Part shown: positions 21,920-35,700 of the stretch, in pieces
How the letters are laid out: the number at the start of each line of letters is the position of its first letter
How positions within the stretch are numbered: position 1 is the first letter of the stretch
DNA from: Branchiostoma floridae
Lineage: Eukaryota > Chordata > Leptocardii > Amphioxiformes > Branchiostomatidae
NCBI RefSeq assembly: GCF_000003815.2
Contig: NC_049990.1
Location: 5,164,626-5,228,625, forward strand
Direction of reading: 5' to 3'
DNA length: 64,000 bases
Notes under the pieces: model-generated
Database searches by the model: none
Told to the model about the DNA's origin: nothing
Seen by the model: only the letters and a program-made list of their open reading frames with translations
Made by a program: the position numbers and the translations under genes

Positions 21920-23160
21920 AAAAGTCCCCGGAAAATGGTAAATGAAGCGTAAGTCCTTGTCAACATCTTGTAAGATTTATAGTCTTTAAACAGTAAAGAA
22001 GTGCAATACAATCGATAGATCTTGAATAAAAAATGTCACCCACGTGTAAGTAGAAAACGCGAAGTATATGATATACGAAAGCGTCCCTTTTTTCAGTATG
22101 TAGGGCGACTTGTAGTACAGGTTAGGATTGTGTAATTCATAAGATCAGACTGGTGTTGTACTGCGTCATATTGTTTACTTTGATACGTGTAGGTAAATAT
22201 CTGGGTCAAAGGTCGAATCCATTTACCGGAACTATGTTTTGAATAAACGACGAAAATTCAGGACAGATCCCCTCAGTACTCAGTACTATCTGTGAAATGG
22301 TCTGGATTGAAGTGTGCCTTATGATTATATATTTATCTTTTGATACCAGATTAAGTTGCTCAGGACACTTGTGCTCTATATGAGCTTAGTTATAATGCTG
22401 TTAACCCATTGTTTTTAGCTTAACGATCTTTATATAATTAGGTTCGAAAGGATAATGGATCCATTTTTCAAGGCGACATTTTAATCCTAGAATCCTTGGT
22501 AGTTTCTTTATTTATAGTATCATGTGCATGTTTTTTGGTGGCGTATGCTAGTGCTTCAATATCCTACTCCTTTGATACCTTAATATATCCTTAAGTACAT
22601 TTATATATCATTGCCAACAATTTGGCATTTAGTTATGAATATTTAGGATCGTCCTCACCACCCAGGGATAGCTATTTGAACTTTCACATAGAAAGTATAA
22701 AGGGTGCGGCACAGCACACAGGTCAGGTAGGTTGAACAGATTAACAAACAAGTTATGTAAAGAAACCTGACATCTGAAGTATTTGAATAATGGGGGCGGT
22801 GCTTAAAGCTAACTGATATTTTTGGCGGCTCGCCAGACGCAAACTGTTGATAGAAGCTGCGCCTCCTTGCGATTTCGTAACAGATGTTTGAGAGTGCCTG
22901 GGACCTTGGCCGGATTATAGTAATAGCAGCAATAGATATCCCTCCGTCTCATGAGATGATGGTAGCACTCATGGTGTGATTGTCGTTGGTCTCGTCTTAC
23001 GAGATTGTCAGTCCAATCCTTTCATGGCAGTCAGGTATGGTACTGTTTGGGCGTTAAAAAAGGTAGTCAGTGTTTGAGGGTTGCTGTCTCAACAAAGGCA
23101 TTGTACAGTGGGAGAATTTCAATGGATGTTTTAAGAGTCTTTGTTTATAGTTGCGTTGGT
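21920..23160. other. Spacer without recognised features
   Basis: A/T-rich DNA. I see no gene or clear repeat. Confidence 0.3.
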
Positions 23161-23167
23161 GGCGTTG

Positions 23168-23265
23168 TGAAAGGCACCTTACACAACCATTCTCACTCCA
23201 CCCAGGTAGGTGTAAATGAGCACCTGACTTTGTTTGGGGAGGTAAGAGGTCCAGCTCTCTAATGC
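23168..23265. repeat. SINE body fragment
   Basis: AAAGGCACCTTACACAACCA..CTCACTCCACCCAGGTAGGTGTAAATGAG..: body block of the same SINE as at 25.7 kb, 5' truncated. Confidence 0.55.
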
Positions 23266-23299
23266 CAAAACATAGTGGATAGTATGCAATTGCGCTCAC

Positions 23300-25640
23300 G
23301 GCTTCAAAGGGCTATGGGTACTTACCGATCAGTGAAATGCATTGAAAAAAGGATTATGCTTCCTATTGAAATACATTACCCCTTCAGAGTCAAGAAAAAC
23401 GTATGAAGACAAAGAGCAGGCATTTCCAAGAGATTAAATGTTTCAAGAGTTTTATTTCAATTTAACGTCCAGCAGATACGTAGACAAGCATACAGTATAG
23501 ATAGTACAGCAAGCGTCACTGATTATTAATCTACCATAACGTAACGACACATTTTGCAGATAGCCCATCTATTCGTTAAAGTAAAATTTAAGGTTGATGT
23601 GGACATTGACGTATCGTGTGGCTTATTTTCTACATTAACTTGGAATCCGGGCTGTTTTCAGGGTTTACACAGGCATGCACGTCGGCACCAAGGCCAGCAT
23701 TCTCCGAGGAAAGTTTGCCTCAGAACTACAGTGAAGATTGTTATATAGAACTCAGGCAGGCAAAATCCCCCGGATGGCCTCAGTTGGCCAGGTGGGGACA
23801 TACGCTGTCAGTACCGAGGAAACGAAATCTTCAGCCCCGGCAAAGACTGATGACCAGGTTACATCTACATATCCATCTGTGATACTACAGCGACACGTGT
23901 GACATTTTACAATGATTTTCTACTCAGATAACTCGTGAAATACAAGATAGGGTAGCATCTTTATTAAATAAACACTATTAAGTGGCTGCGTCTTGATAGT
24001 CGTGGATATGAAAATTTCGGGCTTCTCTTGGAATTAAGGCCGATGTTAGTGTTGGTGTTCATTACAATGTTTTAAGACGTTTTATGAATGTCGTTGCATT
24101 CTGGAAGACGCAGGGAGCTGTGGGTAACTCGGGGCAAAACATCATCATTACCATGACAACGCCTAGGAGGCGCATGCGTGTTGTACGTGAGCCGGTCTTT
24201 GTTGCCATGGTACGATTTTGCTTGCTCGCTTGCACACATGTGCACACATGGTTCACATCGTCTCCCGGCTGGCACTGATGTCCATAAAAGGTCTATGGAT
24301 GTAACTTAATGCATAATTCATTTTCAGCAACTTATGATTAGTTGACATTAGAAGAGAAGGGGGACGAACAATGTCTCTTTTCGACAATTATAAGACCTCA
24401 CAATGTGCTGTCCAGCCAATATGATAATTCAGTACCGTACATATCTTTATGGATACCTTTTTTTTCAATTTCGTATCGCCAATTTTGCATTTTCGTATTA
24501 TCAAGGAAACATAAAAAAAACAATTGATGAGTTTCACTTTTGTTTCAATTTATTAGCTGCCTACCAAAAGAAAATTATTCACCTGTTAATTGCAGATTAC
24601 AAAGTGAAGGCAGTAGGGGCAAACAATAATTTTAAAGAAATTATAATTCAATGCAATTTACATACAACCATGAAAGCAGCCCTCGTCTACAACGTAATCC
24701 ATGTACATTGGTAGTTTTTATGACAACTTAATAGTTACTTTTCTTTCACCAAGGCTTGTTATACGTACATTTCACCGAGATATTTTCATAACATTGAATT
24801 GACAGAACTATGTCTTTCAATAACTTCTTATTTTTGTGGAGAACATTCGTCGTCATGGTGACATGGTTCTTTGATTATTGTTTGAACAGAATACATTCTT
24901 AAATAAATTATTGGGAAATATATCATAAACCACAAAGCACACCTTGTTATATATACTATATACGTCAAAAGTTGCAAGTTTCGTAGTTGAAGCAATATAT
25001 TTATCTCTTCATCGTAAAGATAGTCATAATTGACAGTTACGTCTATTTCTTATTAATAAGGACTATTGCTTGTGTGCTCTTTGTCAAGAACAGTGTCCTA
25101 TGCCATCTTATAAAGCAACAGATCAATGAATTGGTGATATTGTTATCAATCTGGATATATCTATCTCTTACCATGAGATAAGCTTAATATTTTTCAAACT
25201 ATGCCTTATTGCCCTGCACTTACATTTAGGTAGAAGCAAATTTGTTTATATAGTGTCTATTAATACGATACGTATTTAGTTACACCTCTCAATACTTCGA
25301 CTTGGACAGTAAATTGACAAGAACAATGGCATTTCTTTCACCAAACATACAAATAAATAATTATAAGAATACACTTTTCCAAGTCATACTTATGGCATGG
25401 CCTTGGCCACAACATTTTTCTTTTTTTTTTAATCTTCATGACCAATATTGAATGGTTTTCTAATAACCATGCATATATTCAACATTGATCTTCTAAGCTC
25501 ATGTCCTATACATAGCAAAGTATATGGTCTTGTAATTGTTTTCTGCAATAACTAAGCTTGTCTACATTTCTTTAAACGGTTACATTTGAACGTGTATATT
25601 TACTCTTTAACGATTTATTTTATTTATTTTACGATAATGT
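23300..25640. other. Spacer without supported genes
   Basis: Only short unrelated open frames. Very A/T-rich from 24.3 to 25.6 kb. Confidence 0.3.
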
Positions 25641-25651
25641 AATACGTACGT

Positions 25652-26130
25652 GTATGTGGGACCGCGTGGCACGATCGGGAGCGCGTTGGTCTCAGGCCCG
25701 AGAGGTCCCGGGTTCAAATCCGCTTGCCGTGTCACCGATCTTGTGCCCTTGGGAAAGGCACTTTACACGACTTTCCTCACCTAACTCAGGTGTAAATGAG
25801 TACATAGCTGCGGCTAGTGGCAGTGACAGGCCTTTGTTGTGGTGACAGGCCATAGGGGCATGTTCGGGCATGACGCACCCGCCATGACACACGAGTCAGG
25901 GGTAGGAGGAACCCCTTGCATCCTTGGTCGGAAGTCCTCCTAGGAGACGGAAACTCCAAAAATAAACCTGCATCTGCTGGGGCCGTCTTACGTGGCAAAC
26001 AGTTCTGTCCCTGTAGGATTTAGTGCGCCAGTAGACGAGAGGGTGGAGAAGGGAGTGCACACCCCTCCTTCACTTTAAAAAGTCACGTGCAGGCCAGGCA
26101 GACTGGTCGTCTAAGCAACCTTGTGTGCCT
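25652..26130 (+). mobile_element. tRNA-derived SINE, most complete copy
   Basis: The head has an A-box-like CGTGGCACGATCGGGAG and a B-box GGTTCAAATCC at about 25709-25719, which is the internal RNA polymerase III promoter layout of a tRNA. It is followed by the body CTTGTGCCCTTGGGAAAGGC, TTACACGACTTTCCTCAC and GGTGTAAATGAGTACATAGC. The 3' limit is uncertain. Confidence 0.75.
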
Positions 26131-26300
26131 ACCATTGATCTTCGGATACGAAGAAACAGCCATCAATACGTACGTGTTGTCGAAAACACCACAACGACAA
26201 AGACGTGGCAGAATTGTACATTAACAAAAGCTAACATGACGGTGTTATAATAGCACATACTATATATCACTGGCTCATCCTCGTACTACTGCCTCTTGTC

Positions 26301-26634
26301 ATATAGTAAAGTTCACAAAAACACAACAAAAATATTACTCACTCCTAACGTTTCGATGTTTGTCAGACACCAACATTAGGGTTAGAATGACTGGATCTGC
26401 TTTTCCTGACTACTCATAGCCGATGTAGGTGGCGCTGCAGCAGCGAGAATGACATCCCAAACGTGGCTCAGTTTGTATCCCCCTCATTCTCATTGCTGCA
26501 GCGCCACCTACATCGGCTGTAAGTAGCAGCGAGAGAAAGATCCAGCTATTCTAACCCTGATGATGGTGTCTGACAGACATCGAAATGTTGGGAGTGAGTA
26601 ATATTTTCGATCTGTTTGAAGAACTTTACTATAT
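26301..26634. mobile_element. Foldback element (nonautonomous, long inverted repeats)
   Basis: Arms start ATATAGTAAAGTTC (left) and end GAACTTTACTATAT (right), and pair almost continuously inward through TATTACTCACTCC.., ..GTCAGACACC.. and GGTGGCGCTGCAGCA.. / TGCTGCAGCGCCACC. It lies within 50 bp of the G4 stop and is thus probably in the G4 3' UTR. A direct repeat GCCTCTTGTCAT flanks it at 26291-26302 and 26670-26681. Confidence 0.75.
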
Positions 26635-26683
26635 AAGTATTTACCAAGCTGATGACTCTATTTACGGTTGCCTCTTGTCATGT

Positions 26684-26792
26684 TTACCTCCTCCCCATGG
26701 TGAATCCCCATTTTGAGTCCACTTCATTCCCCGGAAACGCCCGACAGCACTTCTTGCACATCGGTCGGTCGTCGAGCTCGTAGAACTTTTGA
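26684..26792 (-). CDS. G4 terminal exon: end of LIM
   Basis: Acceptor ACTTTTGCAG. Encodes QKFYELDDRPMCKKCCRAFP then a 17-residue tail ending TMGRR and TAA. Confidence 0.85.
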
Positions 26793-29700
26793 CTGCAAAA
26801 GTAGTAGAGTGAAGAACTTTTTTTTTTCTTTGAGTAAAAGTTAGTTCATATGTTTAGGTACAATAACCCATTTATAGAGACGAGAGACGACATGCAACTT
26901 TTGATTCATTGCTCGCGACATCACGTTTTCGTTTTCTATCTACATAAAGCGACAAAAAAGGGAATGTATCATTTTACAATCATAAAGAAGCAAAAAGTCA
27001 AAAAAGGACATAATATGTCCTTGTGGTAAATTCTTGATAATGTATCTGTAAGCTGCATTTTTATGACCTGTACTTAGATATGTGAATCTAAAATGCTGTG
27101 TAATGCACAGTGACTGACTGTAGACAACACGTTAACGCTCATCAACGAAACGAAACTTACCCTCGCTTGAATCTGCGATGGCAACAACAGCAGGCAAAAT
27201 GTCCTTCGTGGAACACTTTGTTGAATGCACCAACGACTAAAACAGAAACAGAAAATAGATTGAAGCTTTGTCAATGAGTTCTCTCTGTGTTAACTCACAT
27301 CTTACATGTTATATTCTATTTCTAGCAAGTCAACAAAATTGTGAGTAGTTAGAAGAAACGCGGTGTACATGTACACCAGATAAATCAACGAGAAAGCATT
27401 GATTGGAGTAATTGATTTTTGACCATAACTGTGGCAATATCCTTTGTAACACATTGTAATAGAATCACGCATATTCGCTACTACAAACTATTGTATATAA
27501 TAGTGTTGATATAAGTTTTCTTACCTTGTCCTCTGATGGGTTTGTTGCAATAGAAGCACATGAACACATCTCCGCCCTCCTGTTATGAAAAGAATATCAA
27601 TAAGCAACTATTTCCTCCATTTCATAAAGCTAAAGCCTGGCAACTTAGTACTTTTAATATGCTGATACAAGATGATGGATTTAGTAGATTTTTATAGATT
27701 TTATCATCATACCATCCTTTTGGTTGAGGCATGTGCTATTGATTATTATATGAAATTTATTATGCATTTAAGAATGGCATGGTTTCCATTCCTTGTGTTC
27801 CAAATTGCAGTAAAATACCCTTCTTCATAGTAAAATCCTACCGACACAAATAAACTTTGTTTGAACCTTTCTTTATTAATGAAAGCTCAAATCGGCCTGC
27901 AGGCCGCTTTTTATTAAAGTCATGAGGGAAGAGGCACGGGTCAGACAAAGTATACAACGGAGATGCAGTTTACATCGTATCTTTCAAGAATATATCATGA
28001 GGAAACGGCCTTACCACTTGTCTAGTTTGACGGACCATCGACATGGTGAACCCAGAAGTGTCAGATGTCGCGGAGAATGGGGTGTGCGGGGTGACCTCGC
28101 CTCCCCAAGTATAATGGGTGGACGTAGACACTGAAGAAGACATCGGCATAGTCTTACAACATTTATAACTATTTCACATCATCTTAAATAACGTTAGAAC
28201 ATGTTTCCTAACATGAATTCGGTCTCGTTGGTTTTGAGTATACCATGAGCTTTGCTTGCATGGTCATGGAAAGTGAAAATGTTGATTTTAACAATATGAA
28301 ATCTACCATATCACTTCGTGTCACGTATTTCTGAGTGACACAAATTCAACCAAAACACGGACAGAGCTATGAGGTTGACATTGCCGAAAGGTCGCAATAA
28401 AACTTAAAGGAATTGATCATGCGCGAAGGTCAAAGTGAGCAATCCTTAGTAAATAAAACCCAGGAGGGTAAAACAGTTCTAGGGAACACACTTTTGGAAA
28501 GTGGCCGGAAACGATATGCAAATGTGTTGATGTTTTCCATGTACTAATGCATGTGTCAATGTGAATGGCAAATGGCAACATCAGATATCGATCAGTGTAA
28601 CTATTCTATAACGTTTGTATTTCATAATATATTCGTGTTACAAATGTGCGATAAAAAGAAGTGTACTCACTGGCGCTCGCTGGAGTCCCAGGGGTCGGTG
28701 GAGGCAAATACTGCATCCTTGATGATTGTGATTGCATTGTGCCCATCCTAAATTAAAGACATTTGAGATTTTAGTAACATCTTAGATGTGTTACATCATC
28801 TAAACCATTAGCACATAAAGCTATAAAGGAAAAAATTCAATTACAATTTCAGTCTACCAATTTCTATTACTTTAAGGTCGCCATCAAAATGCCAAAAGTC
28901 TATGTTGATGTTTAGATACTCACTCCACTTTCCTGACCGACAAGGCTGGACTTGTTGGGGCTGTAAGAATAAATCATTCACCTTGAATAACTCTGCATGG
29001 AAGTTTCATACACAAGTTTCAAATATTGCTAAAATAGAAAGCAATGAGCAATGCGTCAATCAATGCGTGACGCCGTCAACGATACGAGATATATTTTTGT
29101 AAGTGTTGATGCCTGTAAACGTTGGTACTAGTGTTGTAGATAAGGTCTAGTACAGCGAATACTCACTTGAAGGTTCTGGACTTCGTGACGACATGGTCCG
29201 AACTTTCCTACAGGGGGAACACAAAAACCGTCATTATTTTCCTGATAATCATAACGTCACGGAAGACCACATATATGACCTCAGCCACTCCCGAAGCCCA
29301 TACTACCAGTCGCAAGAGTACCCATGCATGAAGTATGCATCGGAAGGTATAGAAAGACCTGTTTCTTTGACCAGACATAGCAGAGAAAAAAAAAACAAAG
29401 ATGCTGAAGAGAAAGAGCTCCTTTCAGTCCGTTGTCAACAAAATAGACCAGCTGTCAATATTTGAATAGTAAAATTACATCAAAGCTCACCAGCGCCCAC
29501 TGATTACGTATCATGTAGTATTGCACTGAGCCTTGATTTAAATAAATTTTGAACTCTCTATATTACTTCCTATACCAGCGATAATGTCAGTACTAGTATC
29601 ACTGCTGACGATTACCTTCACTGCAGCAGCTTTAGCTATAAGTAGATGCGAGAAAATAAAAACCGAATGCTGAATTTTTTGTTGTAGGATCGTGTAAAAT

Positions 29701-32700
29701 AATTATGATTATTCTTGTTACACAATCTGTGGAGTCCATTCAGGCTCAGATACAAGTAGCTTAGACATCACCGAAACGATGGGCAGGTGGTAGCTCTCTA
29801 AATTGCTTTACAATTTCACAGTTTTCCTTTTCCTTTCCAAAATGCATAAGTTCTACAATGTACTTACAGGTGCATGGAAGAGTACTACTTAAAGTGTTGT
29901 ATCGTTTTGATTCATCTAAAACACATGGCTACTTTTGCAAGGTAACCAAATATCTTAGCTAAATTGTTTATTTTATCTTGGTCCCAGACTTAAAAAAGTG
30001 CAAAGCCGGTTAAACGGATCATATAGCAGTTAGATGGTGTGTGTAAACTCTATATGAGTTATGATTCCGTAGTGAATGATGTTGGCTGGTAGTTGGCTGT
30101 AGTCTGTTATATGTGGGATGAGTGGTAACTTGTAAGGACGGGCTGTGGATTGCAGACAAGTTCAAGCGGATAACAAGAGACAATGGCTATGTACTGATGC
30201 GGCGATGATTATCATGAGTATTAGATATATTCATCTTGTAGCCGACTATGCAACAACAGCTGTTCCACTGGCCTTTATTAGCAGGTTATTTGTTTGTGGG
30301 ATAATTCTGTGTGGTTTTTAAGCACTGGCGAAGTGCCATCTCGTTTTATAATGGGGGAACAAGCAGACATAGGTTTTCTAGAGGTCCATGGTCTCTGATG
30401 CACGTGTAGCTGACAGATGTTGTAGCCCATGGGGAAAATGTGAGTATATGGAACTTAGACTAAAGTCTATCAGTGCTTTGTTAGTTACACAAACCATGGT
30501 TTAAGGCCTGTATGAAGGAAAGTTGCGCTGGTATCATGATTTTAGCAGTGGAGAGCGTCCTGACCCAGGGCTGAAGGCAAACCAGATACCATAGCTCTAG
30601 TATCTAATCTACCACCGACGGGCACCAAAAACAAAACATAGGAAAAACATTATATCTTTGTGATCTGTTTAACTTCCCACCTTATTGAGGTATTCTGTTC
30701 GTCAGTCACTTTGCTATAAAAGAGAGAAACTTCGTGAAAAGTGTGCATCCTGTGAGAAAAGAATGACATGGCTAGTCTGATCTTGAATGAATGAAGGATT
30801 CGTTGTTCTTCGTGTTGAGAAAAGACGGAGACACATACAAACACACACATATCAAGCTATAGCAGTAGCTCGGAAGATAATACTTCAAGAATAAGAGTGA
30901 GAACTCAGTACAGAGTACAGAGATACAGACAATTATAGACTGGATAACACTACAGACATAACAAAACACGGTGGTGATTGTAATGGTTTGTCCATGAAGC
31001 AAACGTGACAAAAAGCCAGGTACATGTACTTACGGTAAGCACATCTCATGACAGGGCTTCCCGTTGAGTAAAACCATTTTGTCGTCCGGATGAAACTTGA
31101 TGTGACAGCCAACGCAAGTACTCGCGGGCTTCTCAGTTGGGCTATTCCTGTGAGTAGAATAAAGACCATCACATTGATTGTGTCTGTTCTTCCAAAACAG
31201 GTCTAGAGACCACAACAGTGCCAATTCATGTCATGCAACTCGTATAAGCTTCAATATTTCAGCGTCTCCCCGAAACGCCTCACAACTTTCTTTTTCGCCA
31301 TGATTCGCACCATCATATGTAACAGTGTACAACATAAAACAATATCACATCATCGTAATTATCATTCAACTACAAACCAGCCAATTATCCAAACATGTCA
31401 TGATAGAAACCAACCGTTATCATCAACCAGATCACGCTCAAAACTATCTACCATCATCATCATCATCCAATCATACTCAAAGTGAGACCTGCAGTACTGC
31501 ATGTCTCGTACATGCATGTCTCGTGGCAGGGGCTGCCCCGGTAGGTGCCCATCTTGACATCATCATGACATTAGACCAAGTCAGGATCCAAACTATCAAA
31601 CCACATCATCTCATCTAACAACTATATTGGGGTTATGACGTGCAGTACTTACGGCATGCACGTCTCATGGCAGGGGCTGCCTCGGTAGGTCCCCATCTTG
31701 TCGTGCGGCCCAAAAGGTCGCTTGCAACTGACGCAGATGGTGGCGTTCATGGATCGATCAGATCTTATTGCAGAGAAAACAGCATCAGTACAATATAGGC
31801 AATGGCTATCAGCATATATAGCCTTATTGCAAAACAATTAAATGCATGGGATTGAAATTGCTCTATAAGCCACTGAGTAGTTTCAAACAATACTATATAC
31901 ATTTACAGTTTCTGCTGTATTGGCAGTTTTGTATAGTCTTTTGTTTTGCAATGATTGTCCAAATGAATTAATGTTCTCCATTTTTGCCCGCCTTTTTTCC
32001 ACTTAACTTGTAGTTAGCCTTTGGGCAAGAATTTGAAATAAACTTAATTGTTATCCTTCTTAAACAGATGGGCTACTTCAAGTTGCAAAGTTGATAGCTG
32101 CCAATGGGTTATGCACTTGTTAAAACATTACATTGTTTGGCAAGTAGGTAGAGTGGCAATTGGCACACTTACTTCCCATCAATACTGCTTTGGGACACGC
32201 TGCGATGCCGAAACGTGGAGACCTCGCTATAGGCAGACGGGCGGAGGTGGGAGTCGTATCCACTGGCGGACGTCGCAGATGTATAACTGAAGCCCAGAAG
32301 TAAAACAATTAACAAACAAAACATATTTGCCAACTTAAGACCATATCAAAGTAAGCAAGTCATGGCAGTACAATTCATTTATATCAAACCACTTGTGCAG
32401 AATGATTGAATGATGTGATATTTGTTAGGCAACCAAGTAAGTTTTGCATCAGGCAATAGACTCATTTCCAATTACGGACGACATATTGGAATGTGTTCTC
32501 GTGAGAACATAGCCTATCTAGAGCGCACGTAACTGGTAACAAAATTGGAAGTTAGAGTGGAAGTTTTATGTAAGATTGATTATATGCAATAAAGTCAATC
32601 AAAGCAAGTAAGTCATCTTGAATCTTGAATTGATTGTCTCGAAGGCCCGTCAGTCTTACGAAAGCATTGTCTTTTATTATTTCAATTTACACTTTGTCTT

Positions 32701-35700
32701 AACAAAATCCAGGACTGCCTAGCGAGGCTATGTGTGACTCACCGTGACCGGGTGCTCCTCATGGTCCCGTGCAGCTCATGGATGGACTGCTGCAGGTTCT
32801 GCACGGACCTGTCCACCTCTTCCAAGGAGGACCCGCTGTCCACCCGGTAGCTGCTCCCTCCGTCCAGTATTCTTGAGAGGGAAATATGGGCATGGTTAAA
32901 ATTGATAAGAGTGACATATTTTTACTATTAGGAAGTCTATTAGCTGTGTCATGGCTACCTTGTCCCCCTCAACGACCTGGTGTGTGGTGGTGCGTGTTTA
33001 TATTAAGTACATGAGTATTACATATTTCATTGGTTCATATTTCCTTTATATTTCTTCGTTTTAAACAGCTTTCAATGAGACTATTTTGCATCACTTCATT
33101 AAATTAAACAAACTGCACAAATCAAAGAAAAACAACAGCTTGGCTGTAAACCATAGTATTAGGGATGATGATGCTCTTCTATAGAAGTCGATGAAGGTCA
33201 TTCAGGTCCTAGTATTGCTCGAATAGAGGGTCTCAAGTGTAAAACAAGTTTGCTCGTACCTTGCCCGTTTCGTTATCTCCCATAAGATATCGACCATGCC
33301 TACCTTATCTGTTGGCCTCTCCCCGGTAGAGTCTGAGTCCCCAGGAAGGCTTCAGCAGGAAGAATGTAAGCCTGCTGGGTCTGTCCTCTGGGGAGGGTTA
33401 GAGTCCTCATGCCGCTGTCTATGGTGCCTGTCGGCTGGGTTTGCAGGATGTACAGCTAGGTGGAGGCATAAATGTGACATTGAAAAAAAATCACTGGCTA
33501 TATCCGTACACAAAGTAAAGTTATCAACAAACTTTCAAACAGTTCTCTAGTTTTTCTTATCAATAAGTTGACTTGATCCTTCTAAATTTCGTGTCAAATC
33601 AACTTGAGAAGGACCGTCCGAATGCTTGTTGGTAACTTCAGGTCAAAGAAATGTACATGTTAACTATTTCCATTAAACTGACTTCACTAAAAGTGGGTAT
33701 ACAAGCAAAATTAGGTAAATAATTACAATGAACTTAATTGCATAAGCCTGCCCCACTGGGGCTAAACATATCAAGTTAGAAACCTAGCGTATGATAAGAA
33801 AAACTATGCTCTGCTTTGTTTTTCGTCCACATGCTCCTTTGCTCTAAACATGTGTTAATAAGGTTTCCATTATATCGTTACGGTAGTTATTTAAACAGTC
33901 CGTCCTTCAGCTCTCTTAAGTCAATGCCAAGTTTGTGGTGTTTCATAGAGTGCGGAAGTTCTAATCGTGGGGCTTCAATCAGTGAATGGTTAGAGTATGG
34001 GACATCGGATCAATAATCACAGGTTCGATTTCTTCCAATACCTTGCCCAATACACTTTCCAATATTTCTACGGCCTCAACAAAGGCCCTGTCCTTTGTAG
34101 CCTCTTACCAACCGTGCTTTATTGTGTTTAAGTCTTGCTATGCTACGATTTTGTACTTATCCTGTATTTAGTCGTTACTGTGTGAAAGGTCAAGGTTTTC
34201 CCATACTTACAAGCAATGGCTGCCGTGGAGAGAGCAGCAGTGAAGCGCAAAACAATGTTTAATCATCTGTGATTTTTTAGCGAACTGCCAGTTTTCTAGA
34301 TATTTGTTCCAGTCTAATAAGTTTAACACAGACAGAAAAGAAGTTTGAGGTTCAACAATAGCTCCGAAACACCAGACTCTTAGTCAGATATGCATACGCC
34401 CTGCTATAGGAAACCTTCCTATGACGCACCGGAAAGCTCAACCCCCGCATACCGACAACACAAAAGTGCGCTTAACAAACATCGTTAGTGCCGTTTAACT
34501 GCTTACCACAAACTATTATTATAGAGGTCTAGAAGTACTTTGAAGATTACGCTACATTCTTTGTGTATTACATATCCTTTCATGTTTGTGCTATCATAAA
34601 TAAACCATCCCCAATCACAACAAACAAGTATGCATGTCCGTCCTTGGTCGGGGTCCTCGACTTCTTTAACGAGGTTTACAGGGTGACGTATTCACATACA
34701 TTTCACAGTCTGTGAAACCCTTTGTCGAGTGACAATTTGCTCGGTGTATCATTATGACTTGTATACATGAGTTAGGTCTTTAAACACGTGAACTAGAACA
34801 TGCTGTCTGTGCCTGTTGTGATCGTGTGGCGAAATCAACAGCGCTTTGGGATCAGGCCAAAGAGGTCTTTACACGACTTTCCTCACTTCAATCAGTTGAA
34901 AAATGAGTACCTAGCTTTGGCTAGGGCCGTCCCTAGAATAGGACGTTAAATGGAGGTCCTGTGTTCGGGGAGAGCCACGTCACGAGCACGTTAAAGAACC
35001 CACAACACTTATCGAAAAGAGTAGAGTTCCTTCCCATGTGAGCTAGTAGATCAAATCTTACAGTCTGGTCTCCGGGTTTACATCTTGCAAACCTGTTATG
35101 TCAATCCTTCAAACAAATGTGGTAAAACTGAGTAGATGATAATAAATGAATACCTGTTGTGGCTGGGAGGCGACCGGCATCTGCTGGACTTGCTGTGGCT
35201 GCACCTGTATGACCTGCTGTAAGGGGACAGTCTGTGGGATGTACTGTTGTCTGGGTAAGGTGCCCTCCGCCACTAGGATGCGGGGACTGAGCGGGGCAGG
35301 CGCTGGAACCATCTAGAAATTAGAAAAGACGATTGTTTCTATGATTTATGTAATGCCAATTTAAGGCCGTTAAGTCTGGATGAGTCTAGTAGGTGCTTGA
35401 AACTATCTGCTACAAAGAAGAGTGGCAAATGTTAAACTAATTAAAAATGTTAAACACTCTATCTAACTTGATAGAAGAACATTGACAGCAATATTCCAGA
35501 CTCTGAGAGGATGTAGGAACTACCAAGACTACAGAATATCTAGCACATGTTAGAGAAACAAAACAAATATATATTGTCTATCAGCAACATGTATGTTTGA
35601 GCCGACAACGGAAAACCTGTGAAGGCCTACATGAAGTAAACTCTAGAGATAGAGTTGAAGCTACTGCAATATGCTGAAATCACTACTTTACTACACATAT

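Noticed and set aside
25692-25998. Short open frames over the 25.7-kb SINE
   Set aside because: They lie in a tRNA-derived SINE and are not genes. The tRNA-like head itself is not called a functional tRNA because the acceptor stem and downstream structure do not fit one.
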